From: Oceanobacter kriegii DSM 6294 | GTDB taxonomy: Bacteria; Pseudomonadota; Gammaproteobacteria; Pseudomonadales; Oceanobacteraceae | DNA: 64,000 bases | Direction: 5' to 3' | Assembly: GCF_000422845.1 (NCBI RefSeq) | Contig: NZ_KE383931.1 | Location: 110,116 to 174,115 of the forward strand | In this document: in pieces, positions 1 through 8,472 of the stretch | How the letters are laid out: each line of letters begins with the position of its first letter | Numbering within the stretch: position 1 is the first letter of the stretch | The notes under the pieces: model-generated | What the model saw: only the letters and a program-made list of their open reading frames with translations | The model's database searches: none | What the model was told of the DNA's origin: nothing | Translations under genes and position numbers: made by a program

Positions 1-2
1 TA

Positions 3-1508
3 CGTGAATGGGATAACGTCGACTGGGACGCCAAGGCCGTACCTTTCCATGAAGCATTCAAAGACGAGGAAGGCACACAGTGCTGGCGCCTGACTCATCG
101 TCGCTTGCCGGTACAAAGTGCTGGCCAGATGCCAAAAGGCTTTGACCCGGCCAAACTGTACCGTTCACGTCACCACCCTCGTGGTTTGCAAATGGCGGTA
201 TACGCCGCATCCGATGCACTGGGCTCACTGGGCATTGAGTGGGAAACCCTCTGCCAGCATGTTGGCCCTGATGAAATTGCTGTCTATGCCGGTTCCGCCA
301 TGGGCCAGCAAGACGGTAACGGCCACGGCGGCATGATGCAGTCTGCATTAATGGGTAAGCGCACCAGCTCCAAGCAATGCGCCATGGGCCTGAGCGAAAT
401 GCCTGCCGACTTCATCAACGCCTATGTACTGGGCAACGTTGGCAAAACCGGCAGCATGACCGCCGCCTGTGCAACCTTCCTCTACAACCTGCAACTGGCC
501 AAGGACGATATTGAATCCGGTCGCCGTCGCATTGTGATTGTTGGCAACGCTGAAGCGCCGCTGGTGCCGGAAATTGTCGAGGGCTACAACGCCATGACGG
601 CGTTGGCGTCTGAGGCCAACCTGAAGAAGCTGGATAACAAGGGCGACAACGAAGAAGCCGACTTCCGTCGTGCCGTACGCCCGTTCGGTGAAAACTGCGG
701 TTTCACCATTGCCGAATCGGCTCAGTTCTTCGTACTGACGGATGACCAGCTCGCGCTGGAGCTGGGCCTGAATGTGCTGGGTAGCATCGGCGATGTGCAA
801 GTGAATGCCGACGGCTACAAGAAATCCATTTCCAACCCGGGCATTGGTAACTACCTGACCATGGCCAAAGTCATGGCCGCTACCCGCCGGGAATTGGGTG
901 AAGCATCATTAAAGAACAGCTTTGTGCACGCTCACGGCAGCAGCACACCGCAAAACCGGGTCACCGAATCCCACATCTACGAAGCACTGGCCGGTGCGTT
1001 TGGCATTGAAAACTGGCCAATCACTGCGGTGAAGACCTTCGTTGGACATTCACTGGCAGCGGCGTCTGCTGACCAGTTGACTGCAGCTCTGGGCACCTGG
1101 GCCACCGGTGTGATTCCAGGCATCAAGACCACCGAAAAAGTGGCTGACGATGTGCACCAGCAAGGTCTGGAGTTTGTGCTTCAAGACAAGCAGGTCGATA
1201 GCGAGCAACTGGACGTTGCCTTTATTAATGCCAAGGGCTTTGGTGGTAACAACGCCTCTGCGGCGGTTGTATCACCGACCAGGACCCTCGAATTGATCAG
1301 CCAGAAGCACGGCACTGACGCCATTGCTGCCTGGAGCCAGGCCAATACTGCCATTCAGAGTCAGGCCAGCGCCTACGACAGCCGCATGGTTGCCGGCGAA
1401 ATCGAGCCTCGCTACCTGTTCGGCGAAAACGTGCTGGGTCCGGAAGATCTGGAAATTACTGACACTGAAATTCGCATCAAAGGCTGGGACAAGCCCGTCG
1501 TGCTCTGA
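3..1508 (+). CDS. fabY: FabY-like beta-ketoacyl-ACP synthase, 5' end outside the window
   Basis: The reading frame is open from base 3 with no stop before it, so this is the C-terminal part (about 500 residues) of a longer protein. Condensing-enzyme motifs are visible: the nucleophile cysteine in TAACATFLYN, a first histidine in VHAHGSSTPQNR, a second histidine in VGHSLAAASADQ, and the glycine-rich GFGGNNASA near the C-terminus. This Cys-His-His set belongs to KAS I/II type synthases, which condense acyl-ACP (or acetyl-CoA) with malonyl-ACP in cytoplasmic fatty-acid synthesis. The size, greater than a normal 410-residue FabF, and the divergent spacing fit the roughly 630-residue FabY class of Pseudomonas, which starts fatty-acid synthesis. 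FabY is inferred from length and motifs. A polyketide-type synthase is less likely, as no other PKS domain follows. A strong terminator follows the stop. Confidence 0.8.
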   Translation, partial: REWDNVDWDAKAVPFHEAFKDEEGTQCWRLTHRRLPVQSAGQMPKGFDPAKLYRSRHHPRGLQMAVYAASDALGSLGIEWETLCQHVGPDEIAVYAGSAMGQQDGNGHGGMMQSALMGKRTSSKQCAMGLSEMPADFINAYVLGNVGKTGSMTAACATFLYNLQLAKDDIESGRRRIVIVGNAEAPLVPEIVEGYNAMTALASEANLKKLDNKGDNEEADFRRAVRPFGENCGFTIAESAQFFVLTDDQLALELGLNVLGSIGDVQVNADGYKKSISNPGIGNYLTMAKVMAATRRELGEASLKNSFVHAHGSSTPQNRVTESHIYEALAGAFGIENWPITAVKTFVGHSLAAASADQLTAALGTWATGVIPGIKTTEKVADDVHQQGLEFVLQDKQVDSEQLDVAFINAKGFGGNNASAAVVSPTRTLELISQKHGTDAIAAWSQANTAIQSQASAYDSRMVAGEIEPRYLFGENVLGPEDLEITDTEIRIKGWDKPVVL

Positions 1509-1519
1509 TTGAACCTTCC

Positions 1520-1545
1520 AAAAGCCGGCAATCGCCGGCTTTTGT
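1520..1545 (+). terminator. Rho-independent terminator after the FabY-like gene
   Basis: An 8-bp perfect stem (AAAGCCGG / CCGGCTTT) with a 6-base loop is followed by a T-rich run, 12 bases after the stop codon. Confidence 0.85.
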
Positions 1546-1667
1546 TTGTCTGCAAGCAAGCCACTCCAGCCGAAAGTCGACCGGCTTATGGTTGATTTGC
1601 CAGCCCCACAGCACTATGGTCGAAGTGGGCCATGGGTAATCCCCAAACTTTCTATAATTTGCCCAAG

Positions 1668-1720
1668 GGACCCTCCGACTCGGTGCTCGATCAGAGCTGT
1701 GTAGAGTTATTCAGAGGGTC
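1668..1720 (-). repeat. Minimal remnant of the MITE-like repeat family (copy 1)
   Basis: This 53-bp segment carries both ends of the element seen complete at 50709-50979, fused directly and in the opposite orientation. It begins GGACCCTCCGACTCGGTGC, matching the complement of the right end. It finishes with GAGTTATTCAGAGGGTC, the complement of the left end. The roughly 200-bp centre is missing. It lies between the fabY terminator and the start of the next gene, so it may sit in that gene's leader. Confidence 0.7.
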
Positions 1721-1755
1721 GCAGCCCTTAGACAACGACCAACGGAAGAATAAGT

Positions 1756-2037
1756 ATGATCAAGGTAATCATCGACCGTCGTATTGCCGACGATATGGAG
1801 TCCACTTACGAAGCCTCCATTAAAGACACCCTGCGAGCCATTCTGGAAGCGCCTGGCTATGTCTCCGGCGCCTCTTACGTCGATGCAAAAGACTCACACC
1901 ACCGCATTATTATCACCAACTGGCAGTCCGTTGAAGACTGGGAACGCTGGTCTGTTTCGGAGTCCCGCCGCGACGTCATTGCGGCCATCCAGCCAATCCT
2001 GATGCGTGAAGAGCGTATTACGGTACTGACAGCCTGA
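1756..2037 (+). CDS. Antibiotic biosynthesis monooxygenase (ABM) fold protein, 93 aa
   Basis: A small single-domain protein with the ferredoxin-like alpha/beta pattern of the ABM family: an N-terminal strand (KVIIDRRI), a helix, the central strand with HHRIIITNWQSVEDWERW, and a final ERITVLTA strand. The NWQSxEDWxxW stretch is typical. Members are cytoplasmic dimers, either quinol-type monooxygenases, heme-handling proteins or orphan stress proteins. The substrate cannot be read from sequence. The ATG has a purine-rich upstream stretch (ACGGAAGAATAAGT). It stands alone between the repeat remnant and a convergent hydrolase gene. Confidence 0.8.
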   Translation: MIKVIIDRRIADDMESTYEASIKDTLRAILEAPGYVSGASYVDAKDSHHRIIITNWQSVEDWERWSVSESRRDVIAAIQPILMREERITVLTA

Positions 2038-2093
2038 TTGGCAGGCCCGGGTTATTCATCGACCTGGGCCATCCCGCTGTTCATCCCTTCAAG

Positions 2094-2125
2094 CATTCAA
2101 CCATTCAACCATTCAACCATTCATC
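2094..2125. repeat. 8-bp tandem repeat, CATTCAAC, about 4 units
   Basis: Three perfect units of CATTCAAC and a fourth imperfect one run through the 3' end of the minus-strand hydrolase gene. They encode its last residues (Glu-Trp-Leu-Asn-Gly) and its stop. A similar 8-bp-period repeat, CAATCACC, occurs at 52424. Confidence 0.75.
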
Positions 2126-2710
2126 AATGTGGTTGACTGCCTTCGCGATCAACTGCTGCTGATCGAAACCGGATGACCGCAAGGGTTTGAAATCGTGATC
2201 ACCGGAAGGCAACCAGTTGATGCTGATACCGTCCTTGGGAAGCTCCATCGCACCCACATCCTCCGGCTTTCCAAATCCATCACGGGTTCCCTGCTCAATC
2301 AGCACAGGCACCTTTATGTCCTCAAAATGCCCTGTGCGTGGCTGTTTGTTCTTGCCATTACCAATAAACGGATACCCCAGCACAGCAACTGCTTGTACCG
2401 ATGCTGGGCAATCCGTCGCTGCCAGCATGGTTGCAACCCGTCCACCCATCGACTTGCCCACCAGCACGCACGGTTGTGATTTATTCAAGGAGCCTGATAA
2501 CAACCCGCGCAACTCTTCGACCAGTTTTTCGACCTTCGGTGGTGGCCGTCGTTTGCCCGTTGCCTGAGCTTCCTGCATGTAACCAAAGTCATAAGGACGC
2601 ACCGGATAGCCGAGCGATTCAAAACAGCCACGGGTGTACTCCAGAAACGCCGATTGATTGGATGCTCCAGCACCGTGCAGCAATATGATCAAAGGTCGTT
2701 TATCCACCAT
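2105..2710 (-). CDS. Alpha/beta hydrolase, Tex30/KANL3-like
   Basis: About 201 residues with the serine-hydrolase core. The oxyanion-hole strand is LIILLHGAGAS just after the start, the nucleophile elbow is VGKSMGGR (Ser in GxSxGG), and the late histidine is in SGDHDFKPL. A likely acid lies in the VLIEQGTRDGFG segment. This arrangement matches the short cytoplasmic Tex30/KANL3-like hydrolases, whose substrates are generally unknown. I chose the ATG at 2710 because AGGAAG lies just before it and the protein then begins four residues before the first strand. ATG at 2731 and GTG at 2734 are in-frame alternatives with weaker ribosome sites. The 3' end overlaps an 8-bp tandem repeat. Confidence 0.8.
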   Translation of the reverse strand: MVDKRPLIILLHGAGASNQSAFLEYTRGCFESLGYPVRPYDFGYMQEAQATGKRRPPPKVEKLVEELRGLLSGSLNKSQPCVLVGKSMGGRVATMLAATDCPASVQAVAVLGYPFIGNGKNKQPRTGHFEDIKVPVLIEQGTRDGFGKPEDVGAMELPKDGISINWLPSGDHDFKPLRSSGFDQQQLIAKAVNHIDEWLNG

Positions 2711-2734
2711 TACTTCCTGATTTTTCAACATCAC

Positions 2735-3110
2735 TCAATTCGTCTTTTGGTCTTACCACTTTCGTGCCGGACCATCTAATCTTTTTAAACAGCAATATCG
2801 CTAGCTGCCTTATTTTTGTCTCAAATCAATATAACGCCAAGAGGCCTGCTTATCATGGTCACCAATGCCAGAAGCCCCGAATATTCAGGGTTTTTCCGCA
2901 GGACGCGGGCCAAAACCGTCAAATAGGATGCCATATCTTAATGATATTCATTCCTATTTATTAGAAGGCCGAGGTATAACACAGGTGATGTATATCCCTG
3001 AAAAATCAGATGCTTAGTCTGACGTATATTTGCAAAGCAAAAATAAGCGCCCGATAATGTGGCACTAAAAATCATAACCCTCAATCTAACGCTGTTATTG
3101 GAATCCAATC
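2735..3110. other. Intergenic leader between the hydrolase and ccoN
   Basis: This 376-bp, AT-rich divergent region holds the control region of the cbb3 oxidase operon. An Anr/Fnr-like site lies at 2816-2829. A short palindrome (CCCCGAATATTCAGGG plus five Ts, 2875-2895) could be a leader hairpin or weak terminator. I see no convincing gene; short open frames here look random. No clear sigma-70 promoter could be assigned. Confidence 0.5.
2816..2829 (+). promoter_or_regulatory. Possible Anr/Fnr box upstream of ccoNOQP
   Basis: TTGTCTCAAATCAA compared with the Fnr/Anr consensus TTGAT-N4-ATCAA: the right half is perfect and the left half has two mismatches. It is about 280 bp before ccoN, which is far for direct activation unless the transcript has a long leader. 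cbb3 operons are classic Fnr/Anr targets, and an anr-type gene lies at the end of this locus. Confidence 0.35.
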
Positions 3111-4544
3111 ATGAGCACAGCAATCGACCATCCCGAATACAACTACAAGGTGGTAAGACAATTTGCCATCATGACTGTTGTCTGGGGCATTGTTGGCATG
3201 GCGGCCGGTGTATTCATCGCTGCCCAGCTGGCTTGGCCCGCTCTGAACTTCGATACCCCATGGCTGTCCTTCGGCCGCTTGCGACCGTTGCATACCAACG
3301 CGGTTATTTTCGCCTTCGGCGGCTGCGCCTTGTTTGCGACTTCCTACTACATCGTTCAGCGCACTTGTCGCACTCGCTTGTTCTCTGACACCCTCGCGTC
3401 CTTCACCTTCTGGGGCTGGAACCTGGTGATCGTATTGGCAGCCATCACTCTGCCAATGGGTATCACCTCCGCGAAGGAATACGCCGAACTGGAATGGCCA
3501 ATCGATATTCTGGTGGCGTTGGTTTGGGTGGCTTACGTCATCAACTTCCTTGGCACTCTGGCGATCCGTAAGGAAAAGCACATCTACGTTGCCAACTGGT
3601 TCTTTGCTGCCTTCATGATCATGATTGCCATCCTGTACATTGGTAACAGCCTGGCAGTGCCTGTTTCCCTGACCAAGTCCTACTCTATTTACGCCGGTAC
3701 CATCGACGCCATGGTGCAGTGGTGGTGGGGTCACAACGCGGTAGGTTTCTTCCTGACGGCGGGCTTCCTCGGCATCATGTACTACTTCGTACCAAAGCAG
3801 GCTGGTCGTCCTGTTTACTCTTACCGCCTGTCAATCGTTCACTTCTGGGCCCTGATCTCCATCTACGTGTGGGCCGGTGCTCACCACCTGCACTACTCTG
3901 CCCTGCCTGACTGGGCTCAGACTTCCGGTATGGTAATGTCCCTGATTCTGCTGGCGCCTTCCTGGGGCGGTATGATCAACGGCATGATGACCCTCTCCGG
4001 TGCCTGGCACAAACTGCGCACCGACCCGGTTCTGCGCTTCCTGGTGGTTTCCCTGTCCTTCTACGGCATGTCCACCTTCGAAGGCCCAATGATGTCCATC
4101 AAGACCGTTAACGCCCTGTCTCACAACACTGACTGGACCATCGGTCACGTTCACTCCGGCGCACTGGGCTGGGTTGCTATGGTGTCCATCGGTGCCATGT
4201 ACCACCTGATTCCTGTCATGTTTGGTCGCAAGGCATCTGACATGTACTCCCAGGGCCTGATCAACGTTCACTTCTGGCTGGCTACCATCGGTACCGTGTT
4301 CTACATCGTGGCGATGTGGGTGAACGGCATCATGCAAGGTCTGATGTGGCGTGCAGTAAACGACGACGGCACCCTGACCTACAGCTTCGTGGAGTCTGTT
4401 GAAGCCTCTTACCCGGGTTACGTTGGCCGTGTCATCGGTGGCGCCCTGTTCCTGCTGGGCATGCTGGTGATGGCGTACAACGTCTACATGACTGTTCGTG
4501 TTGCCAAGAAAGAGCAAGCTGACGCAGCTCTGGCACAGGCGTAA
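3111..4544 (+). CDS. ccoN: cbb3-type cytochrome c oxidase subunit I
   Basis: The 477-residue catalytic subunit of the high-affinity heme-copper oxidase, in the inner membrane. It reduces O2 to water and pumps protons. Ligands are recognisable: His61 (HTNAVIF) for low-spin heme, His208 ([10 protein letters not shown]) and the His258-His259 pair ([10 protein letters not shown]) for CuB, and His346 and His348 (TIGHVHSG) for the hemes. Tyr252 sits 44 residues after His208, the spacing of the cross-linked tyrosine in this family. Twelve or so hydrophobic segments are present and the length is normal. The start is preceded by GGAA. It heads ccoNOQP, with a 12-bp gap to ccoO. Confidence 0.97.
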   Translation: MSTAIDHPEYNYKVVRQFAIMTVVWGIVGMAAGVFIAAQLAWPALNFDTPWLSFGRLRPLHTNAVIFAFGGCALFATSYYIVQRTCRTRLFSDTLASFTFWGWNLVIVLAAITLPMGITSAKEYAELEWPIDILVALVWVAYVINFLGTLAIRKEKHIYVANWFFAAFMIMIAILYIGNSLAVPVSLTKSYSIYAGTIDAMVQWWWGHNAVGFFLTAGFLGIMYYFVPKQAGRPVYSYRLSIVHFWALISIYVWAGAHHLHYSALPDWAQTSGMVMSLILLAPSWGGMINGMMTLSGAWHKLRTDPVLRFLVVSLSFYGMSTFEGPMMSIKTVNALSHNTDWTIGHVHSGALGWVAMVSIGAMYHLIPVMFGRKASDMYSQGLINVHFWLATIGTVFYIVAMWVNGIMQGLMWRAVNDDGTLTYSFVESVEASYPGYVGRVIGGALFLLGMLVMAYNVYMTVRVAKKEQADAALAQA

Positions 4545-4556
4545 GGAGTACCGGAA

Positions 4557-5165
4557 ATGATCAAACACGAAACTATTGAAAAAAACCTCCCCTTGATGGT
4601 GGTTCTGATCGTCGTTGCTCTGAGCTGGGGCGGTCTGGTGGAAATCGTTCCACTGTTCTTCCATGAAGACACCAACAAGCCGGTTGAAGGCCTCAAGCCA
4701 CTGAGCGCCCTCGAACTGGAAGGCCGTGACATCTACATCCGCGAAGGCTGCCACGTATGTCACACCCAGATGGTTCGCCCATTCCGTGCTGAAACCGAGC
4801 GCTACGGCCCTTACTCCGTCGCTGGCGAGCACGTGTATGAGCACCCATTCCTGTGGGGCTCCAAGCGTACCGGTCCTGACCTGGCACGTGTTGGTGGTCG
4901 TTATTCCGACGAATGGCACCGCGCTCACATGTACAACCCACGTGACGTAGTACCTGAGTCCATTATGCCGTCCTACCCTTGGCTGTTCGAATACAAGGTA
5001 GATGGTCGTGACACACCGAAGAAGATGGAAGCCCTGCGTATGGTCGGCGTGCCGTACACAGATGAAGACATCGAAAATGCCAAAGCCGCCGTGGATGGCA
5101 AGCCTGAGATTGAAGCTCTGGTTGCCTACCTGCAGCAACTTGGCACAGTGATCACTAAACGGTAA
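4557..5165 (+). CDS. ccoO: cbb3-type cytochrome c oxidase subunit II, monoheme cytochrome c
   Basis: A 202-residue protein with one N-terminal membrane anchor (residues about 12-35) and a periplasmic cytochrome domain. The single c-type heme site is Cys65-His-Val-Cys68-His69 (GCHVCHTQM). An axial methionine is likely in SIMPSYPWL. It relays electrons to the CcoN hemes. Length and motifs match the family, including the [15 protein letters not shown] stretch. AAGGAG lies upstream of the ATG. It is followed by ccoQ after 4 bp. Confidence 0.97.
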   Translation: MIKHETIEKNLPLMVVLIVVALSWGGLVEIVPLFFHEDTNKPVEGLKPLSALELEGRDIYIREGCHVCHTQMVRPFRAETERYGPYSVAGEHVYEHPFLWGSKRTGPDLARVGGRYSDEWHRAHMYNPRDVVPESIMPSYPWLFEYKVDGRDTPKKMEALRMVGVPYTDEDIENAKAAVDGKPEIEALVAYLQQLGTVITKR

Positions 5166-5169
5166 CCCT

Positions 5170-5346
5170 ATGGATATTAACGACGTACGCGGTCTCGGGT
5201 CGGTCTTTGCACTGGCCGCCATGCTCGGCATTTTCTGGTGGGCCTACGGCTCCAGTCGCAAGCAACGCTTTGACGAAGATGCTGAAATTCCGTTCCTGGA
5301 CGATGACGACGGGTCCGTGTACGACGATAAAGATCGGAGTAAGTAA
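5170..5346 (+). CDS. ccoQ: cbb3-type oxidase small subunit CcoQ, 58 aa
   Basis: A short gene starting ATGGATATTAAC right after the ccoO stop. It encodes 58 residues: one membrane helix (about residues 9-27, LGSVFALAAMLGIFWWAYG), a basic turn (SSRKQR) and an acidic tail with FDEDAEIPFLDDD. This helix plus acidic cytoplasmic tail is the standard CcoQ/FixQ layout. The family stabilises the association of CcoP with the core complex. It lies between ccoO and ccoP with gaps of only 4 and 2 bp, which firmly supports it despite its size. Confidence 0.93.
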   Translation: MDINDVRGLGSVFALAAMLGIFWWAYGSSRKQRFDEDAEIPFLDDDDGSVYDDKDRSK

Positions 5347-5348
5347 AA

Positions 5349-6269
5349 ATGTTAAGTACTTTCTGGCAAGTATGGGTTACCGCCATTGTGGTGGGTTCCA
5401 TCATAGGCTGCGGCATCCTCATCATGTACACCAGCAAGGGGATGCGCAAAGAAGAAACCGACGAGACCACAGGTCACGCCTACGACGGTATTGAAGAAAT
5501 TGATAACCCGCTGCCACGCTGGTGGGTGTTCATGTTCTGGGCCACCATCGTATTCGGCCTGGGCTACCTGGGCATGTACGGTCTGGGTAACTTCAAGGGT
5601 CTTGTCACCGTAACCGTTGACGGTGAAGAAGTGGCCTGGAGTTCCGCCAACCAGTGGAAAGCCGAGGTTCAGGCGTTCGACAAGGACATCGCTCCGCTGT
5701 ACGCCAAATACTCTGCAACTCCGGTTGAAGAGCTGGCCAAGAACGACGAAGCGCTGCAAACCGGCCAGCGTCTGTTCAAGTCCAACTGTGCGGTATGCCA
5801 CGGTTCCAACGCCAAAGGCGCACTGGGCTTCCCGAACCTGACCGACAACGACTGGCTGTACGGTGGCAACCCTCAACAGCTGACCATGACCATTGCTAAC
5901 GGCCGTCAGGGTGCAATGCCAGCCTGGGAAGCCATTCTGGGCGACCAGGGCATTGATGACATGACCGCTTATGTCCGCAGCCTGTCTGGTCTGAAGCACG
6001 ATGAAGCCGGTGCTGCGACCGCCGCACCGCTGTTCATGCGCAACTGTGCCATCTGTCACGGCGCTGACGGCAAGGGCAACATCATGATGGGTGCACCAAA
6101 CCTGACCGACGATATCTGGCTGTACGGTGGCTCCACCAAGCAGATCGAGATGACCCTGCGTCACGGTCGTATGGGCAAAATGCCAGCGCACAAGGAAATC
6201 CTGGGCGCCAACGCGGACGCCAAGATTCACCTGTTGGTGACCTACGTGTACTCCTTGACCAACAAGTGA
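5349..6269 (+). CDS. ccoP: cbb3-type cytochrome c oxidase subunit III, diheme cytochrome c
   Basis: A 306-residue protein with an N-terminal FixP-type membrane part: a first helix at about 8-27, the acidic EEIDNPLPRWWVFMFW signature, and a second helix at about 58-79. Two periplasmic c-heme domains follow, with Cys147-Ala-Val-Cys150-His151 and Cys233-Ala-Ile-Cys236-His237. Met ligands are likely in GAMPAWE and GKMPAHK. It accepts electrons from soluble cytochromes c and passes them to CcoO. Length is normal. It is the last gene of ccoNOQP and is followed by a hairpin and a strong terminator. Confidence 0.97.
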   Translation: MLSTFWQVWVTAIVVGSIIGCGILIMYTSKGMRKEETDETTGHAYDGIEEIDNPLPRWWVFMFWATIVFGLGYLGMYGLGNFKGLVTVTVDGEEVAWSSANQWKAEVQAFDKDIAPLYAKYSATPVEELAKNDEALQTGQRLFKSNCAVCHGSNAKGALGFPNLTDNDWLYGGNPQQLTMTIANGRQGAMPAWEAILGDQGIDDMTAYVRSLSGLKHDEAGAATAAPLFMRNCAICHGADGKGNIMMGAPNLTDDIWLYGGSTKQIEMTLRHGRMGKMPAHKEILGANADAKIHLLVTYVYSLTNK

Positions 6270-6278
6270 GCCGCGTTT

Positions 6279-6352
6279 GTTTCAGCTCATTCCAGCAGGC
6301 TTGAGCTGAAACAAGAAACCCCGAAAAAGCGGCCTCCAAGCCGCTTTTTTTT
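6279..6352 (+). terminator. Double hairpin terminator after ccoNOQP
   Basis: A first perfect stem, GTTTCAGCTCA / TGAGCTGAAAC (6279-6312), has no T tail. It is followed at 6324-6352 by a classic terminator, AAAAAGCGGC / GCCGCTTTTTTTT. The first hairpin may stabilise the 3' end of the oxidase mRNA. Confidence 0.85.
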
Positions 6353-6462
6353 CAGCTGTGAAATATCAAAAACTATATAATCAAAACGTTATATAGATAA
6401 GCTGACGCCAGGGACACCCCCGCTCAACGCCAGCACCAATATGCAACCAGGTGACACGCTGT

Positions 6463-7866
6463 ATGAGTAATATTCCCGTCAAAGATGTGACCCCAAAACA
6501 ACAATCCATGTACCAGAAACGCGAGAAGATCTACGTCCGCGAGATCATTGGCGTGTTTCAGAAAGCCCGAACCTACACCCTCTGGGCGCTGATGCTGGCC
6601 TACTACGGCGTGGTATGGCTTAACTGGGACGGCCGTCAGGCAGTGTACTTCGACCTGCCCGCGCGACAGTTTCACGTGTTTGGTGCCACTTTCTGGCCAC
6701 AGGATTTCATTTTGCTGTCGGCTTTGCTGATCATCGCCGCATTTGGTTTGTTCACCGTCACCAATCTGGCCGGACGACTCTGGTGCGGTTACACCTGTCC
6801 GCAATCGGCATGGTCCTTCTTGTTCATGTGGGTGGAAGAGCGCACCGAAGGCACACGCAACCAACGCATCAAGCTCGACAAGGAGCCGATGAGCCTGACC
6901 AAAGCGCGCAAGAAAGGGCTCAAACACAGTGCCTGGTTGTTTATTTCCTTAATGACCGGCGTCACCTTTGTGGGCTATTTCTCGCCGATTCGGGAATTGA
7001 TCCCCGACATCCTTGTTTTTAACCTGAACGGCTGGGAGCTGTTCTGGATTGCCTTCTTCACTGCCGCCACCTATATCAATGCCGGCTGGATGCGCGAGCA
7101 GGTCTGCATTTACATGTGCCCTTACGCCCGCTTCCAGTCCGTGATGTACGACGAGGACACCTTGGCCGTGTCCTACGATTTCAATCGTGGTGAACCCCGC
7201 GGCCATCGCAGCAAGAAAAAGGACCCGGCACAACAAGCCCAGCTCGGTGACTGTGTTGATTGCTCACTATGTGTACAGGTGTGCCCAACCGGCATCGATA
7301 TTCGTGATGGCCTGCAATACCAGTGCATTGGTTGCGCTCTCTGCATCGATGCCTGCGACTCCATTATGGCGAAACTCGACAAGCCCAAGGGCCTGATTCG
7401 CTACACCACCGAAAACGAACTGGAAGGCAAGAAAACCCACATCATGCGGCCGCGACTGTTTGGCTACGCAGCGGTACTGACGCTCATGGTCGGCGCACTG
7501 GTGTATGCCCTCGGCACACGTACTCCGTTCGAGCTGGACATTGAGCGCGACCGCGGCCGTCTGTATCAGCTGACGCCAAACGACACCGTCATCAACAGTT
7601 TCACCCTGAAGATGATGAACATGTCACAACAGGCCAACACCTACATTCTGAGTGTCGACGGGCTGCCAGCGGCCGAAATGGAAGCCGATTCCGAATACAC
7701 CCTCAACACCAATGAAATGCGTGAAATCGCCCTCGATCTGGAGCTGGACCCCAGCGTTGCCAAACTGCCGTCCAGCAAGACCAACATTGAGTTCGTCGTG
7801 GTCAACAAAAACAGCGGCGAAGAAGTCGCCCGGGTTGAAAGCCGGTTTATTGCGCCACGTGGGTAA
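6463..7866 (+). CDS. ccoG: cbb3 oxidase assembly protein CcoG (RdxA), polyferredoxin-like
   Basis: A membrane protein of 467 residues with several helices and two 4Fe-4S-type cysteine clusters: CVDCSLCVQVCPTG and CIGCALCIDACD. Further cysteine motifs sit in the membrane part (WCGYTCPQSAW and VCIYMCPYARF). The C-terminal domain is an Ig-like FixG domain (about residues 350-467). CcoG acts in cbb3 maturation, reducing copper for insertion at CuB. The ATG at 6463 has AGGTGA 8 bp upstream; the GTG at 6451 overlaps that site and is less likely. It begins the ccoGHIS assembly operon. Confidence 0.95.
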   Translation: MSNIPVKDVTPKQQSMYQKREKIYVREIIGVFQKARTYTLWALMLAYYGVVWLNWDGRQAVYFDLPARQFHVFGATFWPQDFILLSALLIIAAFGLFTVTNLAGRLWCGYTCPQSAWSFLFMWVEERTEGTRNQRIKLDKEPMSLTKARKKGLKHSAWLFISLMTGVTFVGYFSPIRELIPDILVFNLNGWELFWIAFFTAATYINAGWMREQVCIYMCPYARFQSVMYDEDTLAVSYDFNRGEPRGHRSKKKDPAQQAQLGDCVDCSLCVQVCPTGIDIRDGLQYQCIGCALCIDACDSIMAKLDKPKGLIRYTTENELEGKKTHIMRPRLFGYAAVLTLMVGALVYALGTRTPFELDIERDRGRLYQLTPNDTVINSFTLKMMNMSQQANTYILSVDGLPAAEMEADSEYTLNTNEMREIALDLELDPSVAKLPSSKTNIEFVVVNKNSGEEVARVESRFIAPRG

Positions 7867-7890
7867 AACCCCTTTTATCTGGTCGCACAC

Positions 7891-7920
7891 GCTGGCCCAA
7901 GTGGTTAAACTTGGGCCAGC
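7891..7920 (+). other. Perfect 11-bp hairpin between ccoG and ccoH
   Basis: GCTGGCCCAAG / CTTGGGCCAGC with an 8-base loop. No T run follows, so this is more likely an RNA stability or processing element within the operon, or a weak attenuator, than a full terminator. Confidence 0.6.
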
Positions 7921-7968
7921 TATTTGTGCGGTTAACTACACTCCGCAGCAGTATTCCATGGGAGTCCT

Positions 7969-8472
7969 ATGAAACAGCAAGCTTCAGAACAAACCCGTCC
8001 CTGGTACAAGGAACCCATAATGTGGCTGGTGGTCGGCGTACCGCTGGTGACCGTTTGCTGGGGTATGGTCATGCTGACACTGGCGCTCAGCTCGAAAGAC
8101 TCTCTGGTCAGCGACAGCTATTACAAGGACGGCATGTCCTACACCGAAAACACCGAGATTGACCACAAGGCCGGTCGCCTGCAAGTGCGCGCCAATCTGG
8201 TGATCAGTGACCACGAAGCGCGCCTGAATCTGCAAGGCTATTTCGATGAAGAACCCAATATGCTGTTGCTGCGTCTGATTCACCCGACCCTTCAGGACCG
8301 CGATGCCGATGTATTACTGCAACGCATTGCCGACGGCCTGTACGTGGGTGCTGCAGAAGTGGATTTGCCTTCCCGTCGCCATATCTGGTTGCAAAGCCCG
8401 GATCAGGGCTGGCGAGTACGTGCCACTGAAAACCTCAGCGACGGCCAGGTCATCACCCTGATCGCAAAATGA
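7969..8472 (+). CDS. ccoH: FixH family cbb3 assembly protein
   Basis: A 167-residue protein with a short cytoplasmic start ending in PWYKEPIMW, one membrane helix (about residues 19-40) and a periplasmic domain starting SLVSDSYYKDGMSY. The PWY-x-W and SDxYYKxGxxY patterns are the FixH signature. FixH/CcoH is needed for assembly and stability of the cbb3 oxidase and acts with the CcoI copper ATPase. GGAGTCCT precedes the ATG. The 3' end overlaps the start of ccoI by 4 bp, implying translational coupling. Confidence 0.9.
   Translation: MKQQASEQTRPWYKEPIMWLVVGVPLVTVCWGMVMLTLALSSKDSLVSDSYYKDGMSYTENTEIDHKAGRLQVRANLVISDHEARLNLQGYFDEEPNMLLLRLIHPTLQDRDADVLLQRIADGLYVGAAEVDLPSRRHIWLQSPDQGWRVRATENLSDGQVITLIAK

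Noticed and set aside
2764..2964. 66-codon frame in the ccoN leader
   Set aside because: No ribosome site, unusual composition, and it covers the Anr-like site and palindrome.
3831..5231. Long open frame antisense to ccoN and ccoO (about 466 codons)
   Set aside because: It opposes two clear oxidase genes. Its protein is rich in His, Gly and Val with no domain, as expected for the reverse of a biased coding sequence.
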